A DNA stretch of 64,000 nucleotides from Peribolospora baueri (lineage: Eukaryota; Basidiomycota; Peribolosporomycetes; Peribolosporales; Peribolosporaceae): positions 62,001-126,000 of the forward strand of contig JAMDHS010000043.1 of assembly GCA_029717555.1 (NCBI GenBank), read 5' to 3'. Below the pieces are notes generated by a model. The model was not told where the DNA came from. It searched no databases and was given only the letters and a program-made list of their open reading frames with translations. The position numbers and the translations under genes are program-made. Below, piece by piece: positions 53,375 through 64,000 of this stretch; within the stretch, counting starts at the first letter, position 1, and each line of letters starts with the position of its first letter.

Positions 53375-54973
53375 TCAAGCATCCAAATCGAATCCGCAGG
53401 CAAGTTTCACATCATCCCACTCGCTCGGCCTCAGCCCAAACTCCTTCCACCTCGCCAGCTCCTCCCCGCGCTCCTCCATGTCCGTCACGAACTGGAGCAT
53501 GAGCTCCTTGCCGTTGGCAAAGCTGGTCGAGAGGGCGGAGTGGGCGGCCGACATGCTCGGCGCCGTCGTGGAGACGATGGGGCCTTGTGCCTGTGCCTGT
53601 GCCTCTGCTCCTTGCTGCTGCTGCTGAGAGGCGAGAGGGGACTGCAAGAAAGCGTCGACTTCCTCTTTGGGACCACAAGTGAGCCAAGTGTACACGGTTC
53701 GGAGCGCCTTCTCGGAGTAGTCTGCGTCTGTCTCGTCTTGATCTCCGTCCGGGCCGGCGGGAGGAATGACTTGGGAGGGCACGAGGAGCGAGCCGACGAG
53801 GAGCGTCAGGAGGGAGTGAACGCGCATCGCTCTAAAAGCGTTCGACTGCGGAGGCTGTCGCGGTTTGGAGGATGCTGCCGCGTCGGTCTGCGCGGGCGCC
53901 GGTGCAACGGCGGTGGAGCCTGTCTGACCTGAGCTCGTGCCGGACGATGCGGAAAGAGGGGGTGCGCCGAGCAGACCTGCTGGAGCATTTCGCTGTTCAG
54001 GCTTGTCACGGTGTTCCTTGGTATTCGCAGGGTCTTGGAGAAGGAGGGTGTTGAGAAGGAAGGCTACCTTGCGGCGTAGGTTGACGTTGGGATCTACATG
54101 TGGCGCGAGAAAGTGAAAGCATGCATCATGGGAGGCGGTCAGCCTCAAGGACGCCGAGCAGGCTAAGATTCGGCGAAGAAGAGGCCTACCGAGCAAAGCA
54201 GCCTTGAGCGCCTCCCACCCTCCCAAATCCTCAAATCTCTGCAACACCGCCGGCTTGGCGTGCTTGAGCGTGCTGCTCAGCGCGTACATGGCCTTGCTTC
54301 TCAGCTCGGGGCTCGCGCTTGTGAGTGGGGCAAGGAGAAGCGGAAGGGGGTCGTGCCTGAGGAAGTCTTCCTGTGCCTTAGGGTTGTTCTGAACCGCCGT
54401 ACCAATGACCCAAAGGGCTTGCAAGCGAATCTCATCGGATGGGTCGGAGAGGAGCCGGAGGAGGGGGTTCCACATGTTCAGGACGGTGAGGTTGTTGGCG
54501 TTGTCAATGTGTTCGATCAGCTGCGATGACACGAGCGATTACGAGGCATGCCAGGGTTTCGTCAGTCTTTCTGGCCCCCCTTAACGCTCGGGAGGGAACG
54601 GCGGGACAACAGATCGGCACGACTGACCAACTCCAGATTATCCAGCGCCGTCACCCGACTGGACACCTCGGCCTCCTTATTCGTGGCCACCTGAATGGCC
54701 TCCTGCATGAGTTGCGCGTCCGACTTGCCCATGATGGCCTCGATCAAGCCGGGATCCTGGAGGTCGGGTCGCTTGCCCGCCTGAATGTCGGCATGGATCT
54801 GCTGTATGGTAGGCGCCCGGGAACCGTCCGTGCCGGTCTGTTGAGCATTTCGAATGCCTGGCAAGGGAGAGCATGAGGAGAGACGAGAAGGGAGACTGCG
54901 TGATCAGGGCAAGTCGGCGAGAGACGAGAGAGCAGGGAACGTGCTCACCCCACTGCAACAAAGTGTTCTCCAT
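53375..54973 (-). CDS. FES1: Hsp70 nucleotide exchange factor Fes1
   Basis: Fes1 (HspBP1 family) is a cytosolic armadillo-repeat factor that releases ADP from Hsp70. ATG 54973 gives MENTLLQWG, then across an intron IRNAQQTGTDGSRAPT, DLQDPGLIEAIMGKSDAQLM and VTALDNLE. The next exon, QLIEHIDNANNLTVLNMWNP with LLRLLSDPSDEIRLQALWVI, GTAVQNNPKAQEDFL and LRSKAMYALSSTLKHAKPA, forms the ARM repeats. The last exon continues DPNVNLRRKVAFLLNTLLL, a Ser/Ala-rich insertion with Gln runs (QQQQQGAEAQAQAQ), and ends RPSEWDDVKLACGFDLDA at TGA 53375-53377. Length of about 420 residues is greater than yeast Fes1 because of low-complexity insertions. Intact. Together with CCT8 and the Xdj1-like gene it makes three protein-folding genes in 13 kb, probably coincidental. 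Confidence 0.93.
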
Positions 54974-56526
54974 CTTGAACGGTCTGGGTGGTCGTCGTCG
55001 TCGACTTTTCGTTGTCCACCAGTCGCGAGGCCAAGCTGACTTGCCGTGCGCCGTCTTCCAAGAGCTGCGGAGCCCTTCTCCGAGGTTCGACAAACGTCGC
55101 GTGCTTAGTCAGCACACGGGACGCGGAAATACAGAGGCAGGCGGCAAGACGACGAAGCGGCGGGGATGTGGGGTATGCTGGACGTACAATACAGTCGGTT
55201 CTTTCGGTCTCATGTGAAAAGGTCGAATCGAGGCGCTGACTAGGAGTCAGAGCACGAAGGAAATCTACGACGACAAAGGACGACAGGTGCCGTTGACTTT
55301 ACGACGCCGCGTCATAGGCAGCAGGCCTGCCAGCAGTTCGGAGCGCCCATATGCGTAGTTCACATCGTACAAGGCCATTCGGAGCCACCGACGAGACAGC
55401 GTGGAGACTTATAAGTCTTCCAAGCTCCACTTCATGTCCTCCACGCCTGCGAGCTCCTCCGCTGCGGTTCAAGGCTACGCCGTCGGGCGTCCCAACAAGC
55501 ATTGGCATTCGTATATTCAGCGCAGCGTCTCATTGCACATCAAGAGTAGTATCACTGAGCGTGAATATCGGACAGGGGAAAACAACGCGATCGAGGCTGA
55601 GAGTCGGGCGTGCTTAAAAGGGAAGAGAGTGTCGCGGACAGGATTGCATGGAGTCGATTGACCCCTTTTCCGGACGACAGAAGAGACCATGCTGCGAGAA
55701 GGACGGTGGGACGACGGGTCAGCTCGGGTCACGTCCGCTGGGCAAACAAAGCATGCGCGAGGCTGTGGTGAAGAACGAGGTTAGCGGGCGGCATGGGCGG
55801 GAGGGAGCGTGGAGCGGGCAGAAAAAGGGGGAAGAGGGAAGGACGTTATTGGATGTCGGTTTGGAGGAGAGAGCGATGGCGATGGCGATGGCGACGGTGG
55901 AGGACGGGAGGACGAGGCGGGGGCGACGAAGGGCGGCGCGGGGTGAGGACGCGTAGACCCCGAAAGCGAGCACGGCCAGGCGGCCGGGCGCGGCGTAGAG
56001 TATACTTGCTCGAGTACACGACGGATAGTAAAGTACCAATACCGAGCGTACTCGCGGAGGGTATACATATGCATATATATGCGCTTATACCCGTGTATGC
56101 GCCGCGCCACTCACGGTTAACACCACCGCCAAGTGGCCTCTATTCCGCTCTTTTGATCCTCGGGAATTCTTCTGATCCTTGATCCCTTTCCCTCCTCCAT
56201 CCCTCCGTCCGCGCCTCGGATGTCACACGCCTCGCCTTGCGTGCATGGACGGAAGGGAAGGGAAGGAGGGACTGGTCGCTGCTGACGTCCGCTCCACGGT
56301 GCCCCCCTCCCTAGGCCTTACGCGTCGAGATGGCCGCAGCAGGCGCGCTCGCCCTCTCTCTAATAAGACCCCACTCCGAGTCCGGGTCTCTTTGGCTCTC
56401 CCTCTTTCTCTCTCCTCCATCCTCTCTCCTTCGACCACCTTGCTCTTCCTCCCAGAGACCCCATCGAGAGTCGCCTCCGACTTGCTCCTTTCCGTCCAGC
56501 CAGTCGATTCCATCCGCTCGCTCGAG
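54974..56526. promoter_or_regulatory. Divergent region between FES1 and the small HMG-like gene
   Basis: About 1.55 kb holding two divergent promoters. It contains GCGATG/GGCGAT hexamers (about 55873-55900) and an AT-rich palindromic patch, gtatacatatgcatatatat (about 56060-56080), which stands out in a GC-rich setting. The last 300 bp are CT-rich leader for the gene at 56527. No further gene recognised, and I saw no clear heat-shock element for FES1. Confidence 0.45.
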
Positions 56527-57089
56527 ATGCCGCCGAAGAAGAGTGAGCCTCGTTTTCCTATGTGCTCCTTGTACCCGCTGCCCTCTCTTTCGCGATTCCC
56601 CTCGATCGCTCCGTCGCCGCGGCCGCTCGCCGATCACGCGTCGACCGCGTCGCGTCTCTCCATACCCTTCTTCTCACTGACCCATCCATCCATCCCTCGC
56701 CTTGCTTTCTTCGTCTCTTTTCTCCTACTTCTCTCTGCCCTTCCACCTTGCCTCTCCATCTCGGACCCGCGCCTCAGCCGCGTCGTCCACCGCGACCAAG
56801 GCCAAGGGCAAGACGAGCCCGTACAACAACTACATGAAGCAGGCGCTCGCTAAGCTCAAGGAGGAGAAGCCCGACCTCCAGCACAAGGAGCGTTTCAAGA
56901 TCGCGGCTCAGAACTGGGCGTGAGTGCATCCGACCCATTCGCCGGCCCTTCTTTCCTCGCTGCGCAGACTCTCGACCCCTCGTGTTCCGCGCGTGGCGCG
57001 CAGCCCGTGTGCTGACCGCGCGCGCGTCTTTGTCTCCCCTTTTCCTTCATAGCACCCACCCTGATAACCCAAAGAACAAGGCCAAGTAA
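56527..57089 (+). CDS. 64-residue HMG-box/YABBY-like protein
   Basis: Three exons splice to a 64-residue protein: MPPKK, then TASSTATKAKGKTSPYNNYM plus KQALAKLKEEKPDLQHKERF and KIAAQNWA, then THPDNPKNKAK with TAA 57087-57089. The pattern SPYNxYM..LA.LK...P.L.HKE.FK.AAxNW..HPxNPK is that of a short HMG-box or YABBY-type DNA-binding helix pair seen as small proteins in basidiomycetes. The first exon is only 16 coding nt before the donor. A basic, acid-poor N-terminus suits nuclear localisation. It probably binds DNA non-specifically or as a partner protein; function is not known to me. Reading through any intron would obscure the gene, so it is easy to miss. Confidence 0.82.
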
Positions 57090-58259
57090 ACTGAGCAAAA
57101 TCGCGCTCGTCATGGCGCTTGTCGCGCGGCGGTGACCCCGGTCGACTTGGGACGAGGCTCGAGGTTGGACGGTGTCGACGCTGCGACGCGCCACGACGCG
57201 ACGCGTCTCGTCCCACCTCATTCGCTCTCCTCCCTCTTATTTCCTTCCTTCCCCTCATGCCTGTCTTCTTCGCATCTTGCTCGTCGCCTCCGTCTTTCTA
57301 CTGCTCCCCCCGGGCCAGCCGCTCGTCGTCGTCCGTCGTAGTAACCCCGACGGGCGCGTGTACTCTTAGGTGTACCCATGCGTCTTTTTTTTTTTTTACT
57401 CTCTTCCTTTCCTTCCTCCCTTCTTCGATCATCGTCGAGGTCGCTTTCTCGCCACCTCCCCGGCAATCGACGAAGGGAGATCCCTTTCCATCCACCCGTC
57501 CATCCATCCTTCCTTCTCCCCTTCTGCCTAGGTTCCTTTTTGCCAGTGTAATTTTGTTGACCGGTGAAACCATGCACGCACGCTCCATCTCGTCTCGATT
57601 CTTTCCGTTTCCGCCCACTGGGCCTCGCGGAACATCTTGTCTGATCTGATCTGATCTCTGCTTCGCGATGGGTTTTGGAGAACGGAACGGCATGGCGGCA
57701 TTTGCGGAAGGGCGACGGACGACACTAGGTTCACACGGACCCATACGTGCAGACGTGGGATGTAGGACGAAGAAGGACAAGGAGAAGAAGCTTCGATGCT
57801 CTGTTCCGTGGAAAGAAAATAAAAAGGAGAAAGATGAGAGCGCCCCTTCCATCCCTTCCTTCCATCCTTCCATCCATCGGTGGCTAGGAGGCTGTCCCGA
57901 TCAGACAAACATTCATGTACCAGTCCGAGAGGCACGACCGACAGACCCGACCCGACGTGCCAGCGCCAGCCTGCGCAGTGGAACGCGGCGAGACCGCCGT
58001 CCGCGTCGTACGACTTGTCAATTACCTCAGCTCTTCATTCAGCCCCGGCCTCCTTCCTGGCGTTGGTGGTGGGCGGGTGCGGGTATGAGGCGATCATCCG
58101 GTCCTCACGGCCGGAGGTTGGTTGGTACGGCCCCCGCGCAGTGACGTTGCCAACTCCCGGTCGGTAAAAGTACAATACGCTATGGCAACAGGAAGAAGCA
58201 AAACAAAACGAAACAAAACCGAAAAAGAACTGGCGAGGGCAACTGTCTCCGGTGGCCGT
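57090..58259. other. Convergent intergenic region
   Basis: About 1.17 kb between two converging stops. It contains a T11 run (about 57388-57398), CATC repeats near 57490-57520 and 57860-57880, and AAACAAAACG repeats near 58201-58222. No gene recognised. Confidence 0.5.
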
Positions 58260-61200
58260 TCACTCGATAGGCATGAAAAAGCTCTTGTCGGCCCAGCCTA
58301 CCTGGCCTTTGTCCGTGCGTCCGAAGAGAAGACCCGTGCTGTCCTCGTACAGCACTTGGAGCAGATCGCCGGCTTCAAAGGTGACGAAAGGATAGCCGAG
58401 CCGTTGAGCGCCCGTCAAGGCGGGCGAAGGGTAGATGGCAGCCTCGACGCGCAGAACGCGATATTTGCTTAACTTCGATCCCGGCGAGACGCCACGGGCG
58501 CCAGTCGCGCTGTCATCGTACTTCCGGGCGCGACCGCGAGCTTGGCCGAGGCTGAGAGTAAGGGAAGGGTCGACCAAGGTCTCCATATGCGGCGGTGGCG
58601 AAGGGAGTGGGGGTGAGGAGGAATCATCCCGAAGGAGCTCGAGGAACTCGAGGCCTGTGGGCGTCGACGCCACGAACAGGTGGTTTTCCTCGTCGAAGGT
58701 TAGTGCGGGCAAGGTGGGAGCTTCGGAGGCGATCGTAGACACGTCGGCGGATTTCGGCAGGAGGTCTGGAGGCTGAGGATCAGATGTCCCGGCGCCACGT
58801 TTCCCAAAGGTCCCCCGACCCGGGAGCGGTGAGCCCGCTCTTTCGAACGAGGTCTGGCTCCCGCTGGTCGCCGCTCCAGACGCGGGGTAGACTCTGCCAG
58901 CGGGTACAGCCGCCTCACGCCCGCCTTTGCGAGGCGGCATACGCAGAGTGAAAGGAGTGCTTTCCGCGGCAGGCGCAGCGACGTTCCTGAAGCTACGAGC
59001 CCGCTCCAGCTTCGATGCCACCGCAAGACTGGGCGCCTGGCGGTCGCTCTGTTCCGAAGGCCGTCGCGAATGACGCCAGCTGACGCGGTCTGTGACCGTT
59101 CAAAATCAGAATGAAAAGAAGCGAAAGCAACATGGTTAGCTTCACGGCCCTTGGACTGCCCGATGCCGATCAATGGACGACGACTCACCCGGCTGACAAC
59201 TCTCCAGGTAGGCGGCGTGTTCGGCGACGGCCGAGTGACTCTGCCAGAACTCGCGGACCACGTTGATCCCGTGGAAGGTAGCTCCCTCATGACCATGCTC
59301 CGCGACGGCTTGAGCGAGCAATTCGCCTTCGTCGTTCCATGAAAAGTCGATCCAGAACTCGGTAAAGTTCTGCTTCACCTGGAGGAAGTGGACGGCCTGT
59401 ATGCGAGCGAATTCCGCCGTGCTCACGTCGAGGAGCCGGTCGACGCCTTGCAGGAACTGGGGGAGCTCCTCCATGAGCTGCGCGTGTAAGGCTTGGAACG
59501 ATTCCGCGCTCTCCCTAAGACGCTTGTCCACCTTCTCACCCCTTGTCGAAGCGGCTTTGACGCGGGCAAAGTCGGACTCACGCGCATCGCGCTTGGACAT
59601 GACTGCTTTCGGGTTGGAGACGAGCATGACTAGCTCATGTACCATCGGGATGACCGTTCGACGGATGTCGTTGTCCATTGTGCGCCAGGCGAAATTGACA
59701 GTCCGTCGAAGAACATCGATAAACGCCTCTATCCGTTCGTCGACGCCCGGGTCACCCTCATTGAGCCGATAGACGACCTTGAACTGCTCTAGAAGCCGTA
59801 TCTGGGTCTCGTAGCAATTCTTGACGCTTCGCGACCAGTCGATCGCATCCCGGCTGAACTGTTGCACCTGCACTTCCACATGACGCAAGCGAGCAGCGAG
59901 GGCGCGATACTCTTCCGAGGTGTCCACCCAGTCCGGGCCACCGACGAAAGTGTGTTTCACCTTTTCCTTTTGTCGGAAAAACTTTTTGGAGACGCCATGG
60001 GAGAAATTCTTGTGCGCGCCCATGCGCTGTTGCTGACGTTTGCTAATGATGATCTTGTCCACCATGTCCTTGCGCTTCTTGATCTCGTCGATGGAAGCAG
60101 CCACTGTCTGGATGTCGTCACAGGCCTTTTGCAAGTTTGCGTAGTCTGGATGAGAAGCGAGCGTGGTGGATATGATCTGCTGAAGCAGCAGAGGGTATTT
60201 GAGAATTCGCTGAACGGGCTTGATGAGCAAGCTGCTGAGATCCCAAGCGGTGGTCCTGCGCATTCATTCGAAACAGATCAGTCGGTCGCTCGCAGATTCG
60301 GCGATCATTCGGTCCCAAAAGAAGCCAACTCACTTCCCCTTGGCCAACTCCTTGCACTCGGCGAGATAGATGGCGACCTTGGGTTGCTCTGCTTGGAGCA
60401 TCTGCAAGCGAGCGATGGACGTCTGATGGCGCGAGCAATAAGCGGCGTAGACCTTCTCGATACGCGGCATCTGAAATAAAAAAAAGGTATCGGACGGGGT
60501 CATCCATATTAGCAATCTCATCTGCTACGAAGACCCTTGCCCATTCACGCTCACCATTTCGACGAACACCGTCCCCACCCGATCCTCCACGATTTCCATC
60601 TGCACGTCCCCCTTCACTTGGAAGGTCGCCTCCCCCATGGCGGACGCGAGGGCGGCGGCGAACTCCTCCGCAAAGGCGGCACTCTGCTCGAGATGGGCGA
60701 AGATGACGCGGATGTCGGCGAGAGAGAATGGCGCCTCAGCTGGCATAGGCGAAGGCTGTGGTGGGAGTCCCGCGCTGAGCATGGCTAAGCCGGCCGACTT
60801 GGCAACCGTTACGCCAAGCGCGGACAGGGCAGCGCTCGTCGTGGTCGTCGTCGCCGAGCCACTGTTTTGCGTCGGCGTCTCAGAGTTGGCGGTGGTGGCG
60901 GAAGTGGAAGATGAAGAGACGGTGTACATCGACGATCGGTTGGACGAGGTGGAAGGCGAGGCGGTCTGGAAGGCACTCGGGGCTCCGGAGGTCTGCGAAG
61001 CGTCGGACGGCCGCGGCGTCATGGCCGTTTTGACGCTGGGACTGGGCGGCACGTTGAAAGCAGCCGCCCAGGTCGTCGCCGGCGTGTTGAGCCCGGCCGA
61101 CATGAGCGGTGTATCGCCCGGTCCAGAGCCAGGACATAGGTGCGCGCCCGCGCGCGCACGGGCTAGGTAAATGTCCCTGATGACGGCCAAGTCGGACGCG

Positions 61201-64000
61201 TAGCTCTTCTCCGTCTCTACCAGTTCTCGGATCGTGTGGCGGCGCTTCGTGACCCTTTTGAACCACTCTTCCGGCGCCTCGCCTTGACTGGAGCGTTGGA
61301 GAGAAGAGACGGAGGACGTTCGACTACGCTCGGACGCTCGAGGGGGGCCAAGAAGAGGGCTGACCGAGGCCTTGAGCGCTCCATCGGTAACTGTCTCAGG
61401 CAAGCTCCGATCTCCAGCCTGCTTCGACAGGTCCTCCTGGGAAGTCTGAGCAAAAGAGTCGGGTTGACTAGGCCAGAGCCGAAGATTCCTGCTCGGCGAA
61501 GGCGTTCGTCCACGAGCCTCATCGCTCGTCCTCGGCTTCCCCGGCGTTTCCGCGTTTCCGCTGGCGTTGAATGCGCTGTCCAGAGGGGTCGATACCTTCT
61601 CTATCCACTCGGAGCCAGCTGGCGAAAGAGCGGGCGCTCCCAGCGAGGAGCCCGGTTGGCCGATCGGCGTCGAAGAGGATCCGAGGGCTATTGCCTTAGC
61701 GGGCGGCTTGGGCGGGGGCGTCGGCTTCCGATCGAGCATGCGGAAAAAGGGTGGCCTATTTGAAAGGGCGACGGCGGAGGCAAACTGCTCTCTGATACTC
61801 GCCTCCCTCTCCGCCTCGGCCCGCTTGACGGCCAAGTCCTTGATGCCCTCCCATTCTCGATCCCGCGCCGCTTTCTGCTCAGCACCAGGATGGTCAGGGG
61901 GATGGTTCTTGGTCAACGGAGGCGCGTTAGGGTTGCGAGGGTCGAAGGTGAACATCCTTCGTCGGGGCGAAGGCAAACCACGCAGCTCGGCGAGGTTGGG
62001 ATCGTTCGCAGCCTGGCTCTTGCGGGCCGCGGTCCAACCCCAGCGCTTGCTCATGTCGTCGACACCATCGCCGTCTCCACTTTCGCCCCCGTCCGGCGGC
62101 GAGTCTGCTTGCCGGGAGGTCATCGCGGTACGTCGAGCCTCCATCTCCACATATTCCTCCTCTGCGGCCACGACGAACTGACCTCGCCCGAGAGGTGTGC
62201 TTCCCGATACTGACTGTTCCCGCGAAGTAGAAGCAGCGCCAACGACCGTATCTCCTCCTTCGGAGTAATACGTCCCTCGGAAGTCGGCATCTGATTCGGC
62301 AAACGTGATGCGATCTCGGCCGAGAGCGTAGAAGCTCTGCGGATCCACGTTGAGCTGAGAGAAGGTCGAAACCTCCGAGTACTTCGTCCCGCGAGGGCCG
62401 TCGTTGCGCGCAGGAGGCCATCGAGCCTGAGGTACGCGAGGCGTACGCCTCGGCGGCGGCGCAACGTCCTCTGGGAGCGGAGAGAGGGTCGCCGCAGTGG
62501 GAGATGTCATCAAGCCTCCCTGGCTCAAAATTCGGCCCTCCTTCCCCTGCTGAGGGCTGTCGCTCGGACCCGAAATTGGGGCATCTGTCACAGTTCCTTC
62601 CTGGAACGACGACTGCCCTGCGCTGCCACCACTGGATGGCGTGGAACTCTGATCGTGTGGGATAGAGACAGTGGTGACGGTCGACGGGGTCGCCAACGTC
62701 CCACGAGTGGCCAAGCTCCGTCCCGACCCGGGCACGTCCACCCACTGACCGTTCTGCGTGTCCGCAGAGCCAGCTGAGCCGGGCCCGTCGCGCGCGAAGC
62801 TGCTCAAACTGGAAGCATAAGTGGACGCGTAGCTGTGTCGCCAACGGGCCGCCGCTGCGGGGCTGCCGCTAGCGCCGGCACTGATGGGAGGTCGCGTTGA
62901 CGAAGAGGACGACGCTGAGTAGGCCGACGAAGGGGCGAAACTGGCTCGTCCGCCAGGAGCAGACAGAGGCAGAGATAAGCCCTCTGCGACGGCCTCGAAC
63001 GCTTCGCGTACGTCCGCCGACGTGGGAGCGGGACCAGTGGTGGCGGCGGCAGTATTGGGTGGGACGGTAGCGGGTGCCAGTTGTCTGGAAGCGCCTTCGG
63101 CGCGAGCGGAAGATGAGCCGGAGGCGGTGCGTAGACGCAAGGGGTTCTTGGGAGGGAGCGCCGGACGAGCGCCGGCGGACGAAGACGTCCACGCCACGCG
63201 AGTCTGCTCCGGAGCGACAACGGGCGCCCTGAGCGTTCTGTCCGAGTCGTCTCTAGGAATACCCAAGCTTGACCCATCCGTCACCCGGGGTTTTGAGGCC
63301 TCATCGGCGGCTTCGGAAGGCAAAGGCGGAAGAGGGGAATCGCGCGTCTTGGGGGAGGTGGCGCTATCGACAGAAAGGCGCCCGCTGCCGCCGCCGCCGC
63401 GCTCCGTGCTTTCGGACGACGGTTCCCGCCGGTGAGGAGGAGAGGATCCGGCGAGGGGAAAGAGGGCGGCCGTGCGGGGGGCGCCAGCTGGACTCCGGGC
63501 ATACCCGAGACGGTCTCCCACGCGCAGGCCTTCCTCAGCATAGTCGCTGAAGACGGTCCAGTCGGTGGAGACCGTTTGCGTGGACAGGTCCGAGTACGCG
63601 GGAGAGAAAGCGGCCGTCAGGCCAAGGCCGGTAGCGGGTGCTGTGGCAGATGCTTTGGCAGATGTGGCAGATTCAGGAGGGAGAGAGGAGGGGGCAGGTG
63701 AGGCGTAGAGGTCGACCATGTCTGTCAAGCCCGCCGAGCTCGTGGTGCTGCTGCCGCTCGGTAGCGGGGCGCGCTCGCCGTAGCCGCCTCCATTGGCGGG
63801 GACGCGATCTTGCACTGTCGAACTGGAGTAAAAGGACGCGGTGCTGCTCGATCTCCTCAGCACGCGACCAGACAGCGGACTGCCGCTCGACGACCACGAC
63901 AGCCCACGAACGTGGCCGGCGGACCGGGCCACCTTGGCGCCGCCCAGACCCGGGCTCGTGGACGGCCTGTGACGGTCTGTGGATGGGCAGGTGGGCGAAT
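58260..64000 (-). CDS. RhoGEF with DH, BAR and SH3 domains (DNMBP/Tuba-like), 5' end outside window
   Basis: Activates Rho/Cdc42-type GTPases at membranes. The reading frame is open to the right edge, so the true start is missing. The first ~900 residues are disordered, rich in Ser/Pro/Thr, with scattered conserved islands such as FTFDPRNPNAPPLTKNHPPD. The DH domain begins RRHTIRELVETEKSYASDLA (about 61180-61240). A Ser/Thr-rich insertion of roughly 120 residues follows, then FSLADIRVIFAHLEQSAAFA. Later exons give MPRIEKVYAAYCSRHQTSIA and SSLLIKPVQRILKYPLLLQQ, the most conserved DH helix. A BAR domain follows (DTSEEYRALAARLRHVEVQV to WQSHSAVAEHAAYLESC). After another Ser/Pro linker, an SH3 closes the protein (LRVEAAIYPSPA, FEAGDLLQVLYED, GWADKSFFMPIE) at TGA 58260-58262. 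No PH domain is seen, as is usual in DH-BAR proteins. Confidence 0.9.

Overview
This is a GC-rich eukaryotic nuclear window packed with protein-coding genes. Nearly all are interrupted by short introns, usually 50-150 bp, that begin GTGAGN (less often GTGCGT, GTACGT or GTTAGT) and end CAG or TAG. Gene density, intron style, a G-alpha of the Ustilago Gpa3 type, fungal Fes1, Xdj1, Git1 and Rcm1 homologues and a Zn2Cys6 transcription factor point to a basidiomycete fungus. I would guess Pucciniomycotina/Microbotryomycetes or a related yeast-like lineage, but the sequence alone does not fix the taxon. All exon boundaries are my own splicing by eye.

Layout, left to right. 0-10 kb: possible last exon of an off-window gene, a SAM-dependent methyltransferase (-), an ARA2-type D-arabinose dehydrogenase with a long acidic tail (+), an unrecognised basic disordered protein (+), and the mitochondrial protease OMA1 (-). 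10-17.5 kb: a 3.5 kb gene-free, repeat-rich stretch, a heterotrimeric G-alpha subunit and a penta-EF-hand protein, both on +. 17.8-23.9 kb: a run of oxidoreductases on +, namely a divergent membrane-anchored SDR, a broken AKR7-type aldo-keto reductase and a canonical SDR. 25.3-30.9 kb: eIF4G. 31.8-38.6 kb: an acyl-CoA-binding membrane protein of the Atg37/ACBD5 type (+) and a Git1-type MFS transporter (-); both contain very small exons. 39.3-46.3 kb: the 25S rRNA m5C methyltransferase RCM1 (-), an Xdj1-type DnaJ (+) and an epoxide hydrolase (+). 46.6-55 kb: chaperonin subunit CCT8 (-), a gene-poor island with a broken Ty3/gypsy relic, a Zn2Cys6 transcription factor (-) and the Hsp70 exchange factor FES1 (-). 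56.5-64 kb: a 64-residue HMG/YABBY-like protein (+) and a DH-BAR-SH3 RhoGEF (-) that runs off the right edge.

Most of this is housekeeping: translation, protein folding (CCT8, Xdj1-like, Fes1), signalling and membrane or lipid biology. I see no operon-like logic, secondary-metabolite cluster, CRISPR array, tRNA or rRNA gene. The least ordinary features are the 10-14 nt exons in two unrelated genes, the SDR without the usual YxxxK, a broken AKR7 gene behind a TATA-bearing promoter, a 39-nt perfectly alternating pyrimidine-purine tract inside an intron, and the basic protein near 5-7 kb with a conserved-looking acidic C-terminal peptide. I did not find convincing evidence of a wholly new biological system.
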